From NCBI RefSeq assembly GCF_024713975.1, contig NC_091103.1:2217501-2281500 (forward strand): DNA of 64,000 bases, given 5' to 3'. This stretch comes from Paralichthys olivaceus (taxonomy: Eukaryota > Chordata > Actinopteri > Pleuronectiformes > Paralichthyidae). The translations under genes were made by a program, and so were the position numbers. Under the pieces are notes generated by a model that ran no database searches, was not told the DNA's origin, and saw only the letters and a program-made list of their open reading frames with translations. Shown piece by piece: positions 1 to 11,000 of this stretch (the stretch's first letter is position 1; the number at the start of each line of letters is the position of its first letter).

Positions 1-163
1 TTTCTGTTATTTACTCTGGGTTCATCACATACATAAAACAAAGAAATAGTTTTGTAACACTGTACTAAACAGTTGTAGATGACGAGCTCCACACAGACAG
101 TAAGTCTGACATCAGAAGAAAATAATGGTTTATTCTGTCTCCTCCACATCTGTCAACCTGCAG

Positions 164-3099
164 TGATGACAGCATGGGCTACCAGTACCCCTTCACTTTA
201 CGGGTCGTGGGTAAGGATGGTAACTCGTGTGCATGGTGTCCCTGGTACAGGTAAGATTTCTTTCATACAGACATGTTCCAAGACATTTGGTACTGGGGAG
301 GTGTTTTTCAAATCAGATAAGAAATTCAATACGTTTCTTGTCAGCATGAATATTGGGATCACATTGGCTCTTTATTGGTCATTATAAAACCCTTATTAAT
401 GTTGTGATGAGGAATTTCTTATCAATAATTCACAAGGAGTTTGTCACTTTTCACTCTTCTTAGTGAAAAAAATCAAAATGGAACCACTGGTGCTTTTATT
501 TTGAAACAACTGACTCGAGCACGTCTTGGAAGTTAATGGTGACATTGTCACTATTAAATGGTTGATATGCTCCTGTTACACATGCTAGTAGTTAACGATG
601 AACCACTGTACCTCAATATAAAGTATTTCTTATTGTTCACTTTCTACAGTAACACTGTTCGAAAACAGAAAACCCAATAAAAATCCATTGAATTCTCTTG
701 TCTTTGCGCGAGGTTGATCAGATGGATAGTTTTTAATGAATGGGTTCCATATTTCCGTGCCTAAGAGAATGTTTGTACTGTAATGTGTGTGTGTGCCTTT
801 ATGCTTCCAGGTTCTGTCGAGGCTGTACAATAGACTGCTCAGAGGACAGAGCCTGTGTCGGGAATGCTTATATAGCTGTGGACTGGGACCCCACTGCCCT
901 GCACCTCCGCTACCAGACCTCCCAGGAGAGAGTGAGACTCGCATGCACATACGTCACTGTTCGGGGCATCACAGACTTGCATTCATTTTATGCAAACTTA
1001 CTCCAACCATAACTAATAGTCTGATATTTACCAACATTGCACTGTGAGAATGTGATTACTCAGGAACACCTTGAGGGAAACAGGTTAACTTGGACTCAAA
1101 GATCAACAGATCACACATTTTTCTTTCGCTGTATTGATGATAGAGAACCGTGTTCTTCACCTCATGCAGTCTCATCACATCATGGTCTCTGTGCAGATCG
1201 TGGAGGAGCACTGCAGTGTGGAGCAGTCCCGCCGGGCCCAGGCTGAGCCCATCAGTTTGGACAGCTGTCTGAAGGCCTTCACCAGTGAAGAGGAGCTGGG
1301 AGAGGATGAGCTCTATTACTGTTCCAAGTGCAAGACCCATCGGCTAGCCACGAAAAAACTAGACCTGTGGAGGCTGCCACCCATTCTGGTTAGTGTCACA
1401 CTTAGACTCTGTCTGACCTGAGCTCTTGTCTAACTGCTGTAGTTTAATGTAGAGCTCTTTGTGGTCATCAGTATTATCAATTACCTTTGCATTAACAATA
1501 GGAAAACACTGTTTGTGTGGTCTTGTCATCAGATTGTCCACTTGAAGCGCTTCCAGTTTGTTAATGGTCGCTGGATCAAGTCCCAGAAGATTGTCAAGTT
1601 CCCGCGGGGGAACTTTGACCCCAGTGCCTTCCTGGCTCCCAGAGACCTGGAGCAGCACTGCCTCCACTCCCGTAGTGAAAGTGAGGATCTACTGAGGGTC
1701 GGAGAAGACAACCTGTCCTCCATCTCTGCTCCAGCTGGCTTCTGCAACCTCCCCAAAGGTACCACATGTTGCTCATTACACTGCATGTCTGATGATTTAT
1801 TGAGTGCCTGAAATAACATTTATAACTGAACAGAGCAGTTTATCACCAAGCTCCTTCACCTGTGATCTCCCAACAGCCTCCCCTGCCTCAAGCAGGAAGT
1901 CCGCTCCTTCTCTCAGCCGGTCCAGCAGCCCCTCCGGTAGCCCAAAGAGCAGCGGCGGAGGGCGAAGGCCTGGCCGACTACGCCTGCCTCAGCTGGGCAG
2001 CAGACACCGCCTGTCTAACAGCAAGGAGAACCTGGATGGAGTTGCAAATTCTGAGGCTGAGCCCCGGGAGGATGCTCCACAGGCAGACACAGAGAGGAGT
2101 GCAGTAGCAGGGGCGATGGGCCTTCCTGGATCAGCGGAAGCATCAGAGTCGATGTACAGCACTGAGGCGTCCAGCAGCCACTGTGATGTGGTCTTGTTGA
2201 ACGGTGACACCAACGGGCTGAGCTCAGACTGCAGCAGTGAGAGCAACATGGACGCCGACAACTCGCTGCTTCAGCACAGAGACAACATGTGTCTGGAAGC
2301 CATCTACAACCTCTATGCAATATCAGTAAGTCACTGCCATCCGGATGACTAGAATAGATTTACTGTTTAAAACAAATCTAAATCCTACTGTGGTTTATCT
2401 TCCCAGTGCCATTCAGGAATCATGGGAGGGGGCCACTATGTGACGTATGCCAAAAACCCGAATGAGAAGTGGTACTGTTACAACGACAGCAGCTGTAAGG
2501 TAAAAAAAAAACTCTGAACACTTCATAAGTTTGTATTTCACAGTTTACCTTTTAAACATTTACTTTAGGGTTAAACTGGCTGAACGTACAATGTCACACC
2601 CATATGTAATACTAATACTTATGCTACTAGTAAATATTTTATTGCTTTTAATCGCATGGAATTTGGTTCGTAAACTATTTAAATTTGTTTTCATCAGTTC
2701 CAACATTTTGATTATTTGTGGGCATGAAATAAGTGCATCCAAATATATACTGAATATAAACGTGGGAGCCAGAAGTGAATACTATTACCTATTATTTTAA
2801 ATCTTAGTTTTATGTTTTACAGAATTGTCTCAGTTATTATATATATATATATATATATATAGATATATATAATAGCAGCACATAACAAACAGAACTCAAC
2901 TGTGACATTTTTAAAAAATGTTTAGGAAGTGCCCTCGGAGGAAGTCGACACCGACTCAGCCTACATCCTCTTCTACGAGCAGCAAGGTGTAAACTACTCC
3001 CAGTTCCTGCCAAAGATCGATGGCAAGAAGATGGCCGACACCAGTAGCATGGACGAAGACTTTGAGTCTGACTACAAGAAATACTGTGTCCTCCAGTGA
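164..3099 (+). CDS. usp32: USP32, C-terminal part (ubiquitin carboxyl-terminal hydrolase 32)
   Basis: Deubiquitinase of the USP (C19) cysteine protease family; in mammals USP32 is membrane-associated and acts on endosomal/Golgi proteins. Seven coding exons: 164-250, 811-931, 1197-1388, 1533-1758, 1877-2325, 2407-2499, 2926-3099. All have AG/GT borders and compatible phases, giving 446 residues, against about 1600 aa for the mammalian protein; the N-terminal EF-hand, DUSP and catalytic-Cys exons lie upstream of the window. Seen: CAWC and CRGC cysteine pairs, CSKCK (fingers zinc ribbon), IVHLKRFQF, and the His box GGGHYVTYAKN (catalytic His codon 2434-2436). A Ser/Pro-rich low-complexity insert fills the 449-bp exon, as in human USP32. 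The protein ends KKYCVLQ, a CaaX prenylation box (CVLQ), also as in human. Identity is very secure; the only uncertainty is alternative exons inside the Ser-rich insert. Confidence 0.95.
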
Positions 3100-6000
3100 T
3101 GGCACATCGTCTTCCATCAGCCAGCACTATGCCTGCTCTCTGCTGCCTCCTGCTGCTCCGAGCAGGAAGCACCGGACATTCTGATCGGTCTGAAGAATTC
3201 TCACACACTGCTAATGACCAGAGTCAGACTGTGCTCTCTGTCTTTATGGATGCGTCGCAGCACTTTCTACACTTGATCGCAAACATGGAGTAGTGCCAAG
3301 GTTTGCCAAGACAACATGGAAGCCCCGGTGAAAGCACTAAACTGGTGCACTTTGCTCAACCCCTCCTCCCCCTCCTCCTCACGTGAACAACATCCGCCAT
3401 AACACACATGTAACATATACTCGCATACTAACACATCTCTGAATGTATGCCAGTATTGGCCAAGTCATGAAGTGATGTAGCTTTGTTGTTGTGCATTTAT
3501 CATTTGTGATGTCAGAATGCAGAGTTAACGTGTGATCTGAGCCTGGACATCCGACCTGCAGAAGGAAAGTAGTGAGACTACGTAATGCTTTCTCTATTTG
3601 TAAATGCACAGCCAATGATTCAATACACTTTTAAAGCCGAGTGTAAGCAGAGCCCAAACCGTGCGTTGATGTCACACTTGATGCCACACGTCAACATGAT
3701 GATGAAATTTGTTCGCTGGTAAACAGCGGTTCTCGTGGTGATTGCGTCACTAAGAAAGATTTAAGTCATACGCTACCTCATTGCTTCTTGCGGCCGCTCA
3801 GCCAACTGTACCCTAAAAGTCTGACAGTATTAATAATATAAAAATGCGTCCTTCCTGTAGGAGACATGGTACAAACATTTCACCCCCACCCAAAATACCG
3901 CCCCCCCCCCCCCCCCCCCTTCTGGGCACAATCACACACATCCTGATGACCACATGAAATTAGGCGCTTTTGCCAGAACTGCTTCATCCTGCAGCTGCCA
4001 TATATCAGTGGTGATTTGTGCAATGTTGATCTGTGTGTCCACAACTTCGCTGAGAATCTCTTAAAAAAAAAAAAAAAAAAAAAAGCTTGAGCAGGAATCT
4101 TTGATTTGCTTAGGACAGGTGCCATGATTTCAGAAGAGACTTGATATATAATAATAATTAATACACAACATATGTTTCATATTTTGTTTCTTTTTATACT
4201 GCTCATGCATTGTTTTTTTATTTATAGATTTGTTGTTTTAAAACAGGCCTCAGGAGCCCCTTCAGGCCCAGGGATGATATTTATCTCAAAGCCACACTTA
4301 CACCTTCACAGCTCTGTCTCAACATGTACCTTTCACCCACTGCAGGTGAGATTCAAACCCGTCCGTGACACTAAAGTTCGCACCCTCCCGCGTAAGAAAG
4401 GAGAAAAAGTCGTGATCAAAAGTTCTCATTTTAACATTGTTACTTAAAGAGTAATTTTAAAGACTGCACCAATTTAGCATCGCACTGCTCTAGCACCCCC
4501 TGACATTACTGTAATCAGCTTAACAAACAGGAATCCAAATCTGTGCAGCAGAACCAAAGATGTTGTCTTTTTTTCCTCCACACACTCACAGTTATATAAA
4601 AAACTGTTAAATTAAATTTAACTTAAATTATCTGCTAGTGTCCTCGAACCTGAAGTCTGCAGGAGACATGAGGAGCAGGCTACAGAGTCTGTCAAGCTCA
4701 CTTCTTTCTAAATTCACTCCCAAGATTTTCAAAATCAAATTCTTCAGCTCAATGACTGTATGTAAAGAAGGAATGACGAGACTGCTCCCTACAATCGAAG
4801 TTAAAGATATGCCCACCATATCGCCTGAGGAGCAGATGGTTCAGTAGCAGCTGTAGTGTTCCTGGTGTCACTGACGGCTGTGTTTCAATTACCTGCACCT
4901 CCAACCACACTCGAGTAAACCTGTACATCACTGCAGTCGGGTGAAAGGTTGACCCGGTTAATATCTGTGGAAGCTTCAGTAACACTGGATTACTAACTGT
5001 GGAGAGGGGCCAGCTCCACTTCTCAGACTCTCACAGCCCCAAAACAAATTTAAAGCAACTGCAAATTTAGTTGATACTATCTTAGATATGAACTTAAATG
5101 ATAAATGTCAAAATCTAGTTTTAATACCTTCAGTATTTCACTTGTCATTATAATTGTATTTCTAAACATAAATTTTGTTTAATCTATCTTTTATTAATTT
5201 ATCACAAACTAACTTTATTCCTGTTTTTGTACATGGGTTAATCTGGCCCCATGCACCCAGAATAAAGTAGGGAAGTATACATTTCAAGTTTGTATGGTGA
5301 ATGTTTACAAAATATGAATTATTTAATTTAATTTTCTTTCAATGGAAAAACCCAGTAAAGGAAACAATAACAACATTTCAGATGGGCTGATAATTTAAGT
5401 TGGCTGTTTATTTATACTTAAAACTAACCAAAGCCTGTTGAATCTGTTGAGGACGTGCGTCTGGACAGTAGCTACATGTGTAAAGGCTTCTCGCTCATCA
5501 CTGGACCCAACATTTAGATAATATATATCTTTGTTTTCTTTGTGCTGAATCTAAATACCCGTTTAATGTAAATTCTAAACTCCGTTGCTCTTCTTATCTG
5601 AAGGTTTGATGTGACTGGTTAGTTTGTAATGAACAAACGCATGTGTTGCTCTGCAGAGTCCAGCAGCAGAGATGTGTCCGCCGTGTGTGTGTGCAGCTCC
5701 TGCTGCGTGGGACTCTAATCACTGTGAACAGACCGCAGACGATTCCCCACTTTGTCTTCTAGATCACACGAGATGAATCTGTGTGTTCGCCCCTTTTAGC
5801 TGCTGTATTTATGAGAAGGTGGTGTCATTATGGACGTCTGTGTGTGGAGAGATCTCTGTCACTGTTCTCTTCCTTTGCAGAGTATGTTTATTGAACAAAT
5901 GGAAGTGTACATACGAGGGCTCTCTCTCTGAATGAGCTCTTTTTTTCCTCCATCCCTCGCACCGAGCTGTAGCCCATGTCCAGTTTGTGTCCGTGTTTGT

Positions 6001-6700
6001 CATCACATGGCTCAAAGGGAAACGTTCTGCTAAGGATCTGTGTCTTTAGTACCAATTTGAAATGCCTGCTTCGTTTAATGGTGCAATAGCTGTCAACTGA
6101 TTTTACTCCCCTTTGGCCCTCGAACGACTACTTGTGTGATGCTATGCTAACTCCACCTGTGGCTTCAACTGTATTAGCAAAAACACAATGTTTAGAGTTG
6201 AGGGTAATTTCAGCACAACTTTTATAATCCAGGAACAAAGATTTTTTTTTCTGCCCAACAGAACTGAGCTCTGAAGCTGAACCTGGGCGAACGCTGATCC
6301 TGTAAAACACGAGGCTAAAATCTGAAACCCCTCCCCTCTCTAGAAGCCCTGCCCCCACCCACCTCCAGAAAGGTTCAGGGTCGCAGACAGTGCAATCTAC
6401 TACTGAGCTGTCTGTCAGTGTCTGTAGCCTCTTTATTTAAGTTCATTTCTGTCGGATCTGAACCAGATGTGTTAATTTAAAGAAATTTTTTTAAGGTGTT
6501 TGTTGAAAGAAAGTGACATTGCACTGACATGAAAAAACATGTACATAGAAATGTGTTTTGTAAATAAGCCAATGAAATTTATGTATTTGAATATGAACTG
6601 TACAAAATACTGTACTTGTAGTTGTATATGGAGTGATACTGTTGATCTGTAACAAAATATCCAACAAACAAATTAAATTCTGCAGAGCAAACAATGACAG
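3100..6700 (+). other. USP32 3'UTR and downstream non-coding stretch
   Basis: No gene is supported here. The 3'UTR begins at 3100. A canonical AATAAA lies at 5261-5266; an AATACA-like variant near 3620 could serve a shorter form. The stretch holds a C19 run (3901-3919), an A-rich run (about 4062-4084) and an (AT)n tract just before the last USP32 exon (2838-2872). Short open frames on both strands lack splice support, family resemblance and coding bias. Where the 3'UTR ends cannot be fixed from sequence alone. Confidence 0.5.
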
Positions 6701-7172
6701 CAGACTGGGATGTTTTCATTTGTCTGGCGCTGTCACAGTGACCATGATTTGAGTTTAGCATTGTTTCAGCGTGTAGCTGTTCATCTCTCAGTGGAACTTG
6801 TTGGTGCGGTTTGCAGATGAGAGAGAGGAAACCACACTCAGGGTCTCGGCAGCATCTTCCCCCGAGTGAACTCATTCAGTACATATCTCTTTCCTACACG
6901 CCGTGTGACAGGGCTTTTCTTTACCACCGCTTATCTATTCCTCACCATCACATTAGCACGTTGTCCTGCGAGCAACAAGCTCGTCCACAGGAACATTTTA
7001 CCGCTCTGTTCTGCAGTTCTCTATACTGTCCTCAGCAGCTCAGAAGACTCAAGTCTGATTCATTGTGGTTTTTAATTTTGTCTCATATGTTTATCATCAT
7101 TTTCACCTGAAATTCACCAGGAGAAATAAGTGAGACAAGACATTTAGCAAATCAGACTTCAGATCTATATAC

Positions 7173-7221
<49 letters not shown>

Positions 7222-8082
7222 GGCGCTAGAGATAAAATTAGATTCCACCAAGGAGCTAATTTTGGAGGAAAATAAGGATTTTGAACAAAGAACAGGTTGT
7301 TGTGATGATAATGAAATGATGAGGTATGTGGAGCAAACCCACAGAAAGGCCCTGGTTCAAACCCAGAGTCAGTCGTGCCAATCATAAAAGTAAGTAGATC
7401 AACTATTCTGATCATTTCTGGTTGAAAAAATATGTCAAACCTGTTTATGTGATCTGAATCTAACAAACCCAGTTAAACTTGATTCATCGTGTTTTACATT
7501 TTGTCTAATCTGAGACCTTCACGCCTGATAATCCACTCTCTGACTGTTGTTCTGTGATTGTTCATACGACTCTAGTTAAGTCACTGGTGGAATGTGATAC
7601 AGTGTCATGCATGTTCTCTTCCGCCTGCTGTCACAGTGCATTTCCTCTGCTTCTGGTGGTTCACGTGCGGTGACATCTCCTATACAGACATGTTTAGGGT
7701 TAGCACAAGACCATGTTGAATTCTCGAGCGCAATGAACAGGACAGACCCGGACGGACTGCTTCAACTGCTTGATTCTGATCAGCATTCCAGTCAGCTGAA
7801 GGATGAGCTGGTGTTCAGGTAACCGCAGGTGAGACGCTTTTATATTGTAAATGAACATTTCATGTAAATGTCTCAGCTTAATGTGTCTCCTCTGCGTGAT
7901 ATTGTTTGGGGCCATTGCTCCGTTCATAAAGAAAGTGCTATGTTTCTGAGTATTACATTTTAGGAGCTTTCTTTCTGCTCAGCATTTCTTTGGATCACTG
8001 ATGGTGTTTGAATACAACGATCACCGTCTTCCAGTCTGACTCCTCGTGTGTGAGACAAAGTCCCCTTCAGTAAGCAGAGCCT
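6701..8082. other. Intergenic region between USP32 and the STYK1-like gene
   Basis: It holds an (AT)n microsatellite (7174-7219) and one exon-like open stretch. The latter has an ATG at 7732 followed by 29 sense codons ending exactly at a GT donor (about 7818). This block cannot be spliced in frame to the ATG at 8083, because a stop codon lies directly upstream of that start in the matching frame. It may therefore be a 5'UTR exon with an upstream ORF, or chance. Nothing else is recognised. Confidence 0.4.
7174..7219. repeat. (AT)n microsatellite
   Basis: Uninterrupted AT dinucleotides over about 46 bp, preceded by a short imperfect AT stretch. Intergenic. Confidence 0.95.
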
Positions 8083-11000
8083 ATGATGGATGATAATAAC
8101 ACCAATGGAAATCAAAGCTCAAATGGGGCCTCAGACTCTGGAGGTAACATTTTCCTTCGGCTGAGTTCACGGACACACTGTGAGAGCACATTGGAGCTGA
8201 GTGTTTGTGTCCCGTTGTTTCAGGTGTCCTCCACAAGAATGATGTCCACATCCTCACTGGGGTCCTCTGCTTCACCCTCCTCACGTTCACACTGCTGGGC
8301 GTCCTGTGTCTCAGAAAGTAAGAGAGGTCCAAATGATCGCACGAGGGATTTACTGGTGTCGGTGTCGTTGAATGTGTTTTTATCTGTTGTACAGTTGCAC
8401 TCAGGCTGGATTATTTTTCAGTTGAAACATTCAAGACTAAATCAACAAGTGCAGCTACTGTAGATTTGTAATTACCTGTATGAGTAGATCTTATGTCATA
8501 GAACATCCTGCATCCTGGGTTTCATGTAATTCTATGCAAACTGAAAACTGAGTTTATACAAGAGTAAAGAAAACCTTGTGAAAGCAGGTGACAGTACATG
8601 TGTTACTGCTTTACTTGTGTCTCTCTTCCATTTAAGTGTCAGCAGGCGCAGTGCAGGAGGAAATACAAATGGAATTCAGCTACTGTTCATGTTAATGTTG
8701 TTAGTTCCTGGTGTGGTTTTCCTGTTTCTGTCGAGCTGGCCTCCACCATGTGTTTCTGCAGAAACTCACCACAGGGTAACCTACTTCTACCGACAGCCTG
8801 CTGGTGTCAGACCAGAGATGCATCACACTCAGGTTTAAAGAAGCACCCTTGGTGGTAAAGGTGCTTCTTTAAACGTATAACACTGTTGTGCTGCTTTTAC
8901 ATTTTGAGTAACCAGATAACGTCACACTCATGAGGATCTACTCTATTCACTTTCCGTGTTGTCGTCTAAAGAAACAGTTTTTCTTCAAAATCCTTATTTT
9001 CCTGCAACATGAGCGTCAGTGTTGTGTCTCGGCTCAGTTTGAGTGTGGTCCAGTTTTCACACTGAGCTGACAACATGGTTGGTTCCACTGAACGGAAATA
9101 CTCCACTGGTGGAAGATTTGCTGTAAAGATTGTGGTTCCCAGATGATACATACCCATGAGTGGGTTCAAACGGTGTCCCTGATCCTCGGGCAGCGAGAGT
9201 CTGAGCTGAAGAGCCCTGACTGAAGAAGCTTTATCTCTGAAGCTGGAACCACCAGCAGGTCGAGGATCTGAGGCTTTGCTGAGCCATGGCGTTCTCGAGT
9301 AACCAGTGAAGTGCAGACAAGAACAGGGCTGTTGTGATCATGTCTTTGTATTTGTTCAAAGCTGAGCAGCGCTTCTCGGTTTAACCCTGAATACAATTAA
9401 ACAAGATGAAATAAAGACGTGAAGAACCTTCATCTTGACACAGGAGAGGGAGGTTCAGTGTACAGTGCTGTGTGTTTGACAATATACACCACATTCTCTT
9501 TTAGATATCGCTCTTTGGTTCGTACTGTTCGAGAGCTGGAGGCGAGCAAGTTCGTGCTGCGCCCTGTACCTTGGCAAGAGGCTCCCATCATGCCTGTGAG
9601 GGAGGCCACGGCAGCGGAGGAGGAGCACAAGGAGCTTCCTCTCAGGACTCCCCTGCAGCAAAGAAGCACCTTCAGGTGCTCATCCAGGAGGCTGTGGAGA
9701 GGCCTGCAGCAGGTACCACTGCTCTTCCAACTTCTCCACGCCATCGCACGACTCAGATATATTATAGATTCAATATTTTCTTCTGGTCAGATATTCGATC
9801 TGTTTTTAATTGATTTCTGCCACCGGTCACCTGTGAACACACACAGGATGCCTCACATGCTGAGTGTCGTTATACACTCTCACTGAACTCCATGTTGACA
9901 TGACTGCATCACATCATCTCCGCAGATCTGTCAGCTAATGCTTTTGTGTGTAGCCTAGCAACACCGCAGCTCGAGATGGAGCCAATGAGGACAATGAGTG
10001 TGATTATGACCTGGGTGGTGTTGGTTTGTTGCTGGATGTCAGTGTCACTGCTGAATGTCTCATGAATGTCTCTTGTCATTCATTGAAGGCTCCTCGCTTC
10101 ACTAAGTCAGATCTGAACCTGCTGCAGCTGATCAAAGCGGGAAAGGAGGGCGCCTTCTACCAGGCCAGGATGACCAGAGGGACGTGTAAAGGCCACAATA
10201 TGTTCACGTGCAAGATCAGCAAGGAAGGTTGGAAACACGGGCATTTCTTTTAGGGCAGTTTCTGAGATTATCTGGTTTTCACAAAACTTAAAAAATACCA
10301 AAATTAAATTTTCATCATGACTGTAACTGCACATGAGTCAGACACATGTTGTTTATTGGTTTACTGAACCACAGTCTGCTCAAAAGCCACTTCCTGTAAT
10401 CCCCACCAATGATGTGCTTTTGTTCAAACTTATCTCTTCTGAAGAGTCATTCGACCTTTGACATTTGAGAGAATGTGTCGTAGGGAGCGACCACTCATTC
10501 CACTCTTTGATATTATTCCTCCCCCACAACAATTTCCCAACATGGTCATATGTTGCTAAAGTAACTTATCAGACATATTATGTCTTTTGTGTCTTTTGCC
10601 TCGTGAGGTGTCCGTCCTAAACATTTGGACGTGGAAGTTTCCATCATGAGGAAACTGATGCATCACAAGAACATCCTGCAGTTACTGGACTGGAGCACCA
10701 CTGAGGGTGAGAGTCACGTACACACAGACTGTTGTTATTACATCCACCAGTGTGTTTGACTGTGTCTGCTGCTTTGTGCAGAGCCTTACATTCTGATCAT
10801 GGAGTACGTGAGCTATGGCACTCTGAGGACCTTCCTGCAGAGCAACAGAGAGCACCTGAGTGCAGATCCTGAGCTGCAGAGCCTCCTCACCATCGCCTCT
10901 TACCACATCGCTCTAGCTATGCACCACTTGCGCTCCAAAATGGTGACGACCACAGACTTGAGTGATGAGTAAGGTTTTAATCTCTTAAGATTTGTCCACC

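Noticed and set aside
1804-2352. A separate 182-codon gene starting at the ATG at 1804
   Set aside because: It is the USP32 Ser-rich exon (1877-2325) extended into both introns; splice phases place it inside USP32.
4858-5035. Possible decayed immunoglobulin V-like fragment (VSITCTSNHT) on the + strand
   Set aside because: Only a short Ig-like phrase is present; the disulphide partner (YWC-type motif) and flanking signal-peptide exon are missing and a stop interrupts it. Too weak to call.
9970-10088. Extra exon of the STYK1-like gene encoding an acidic peptide (DGANEDNECDYDL)
   Set aside because: The frame needed does not match the phase-0 end of exon 3, and direct splicing from 9712 to 10089 is phase-perfect; kept out of the model.
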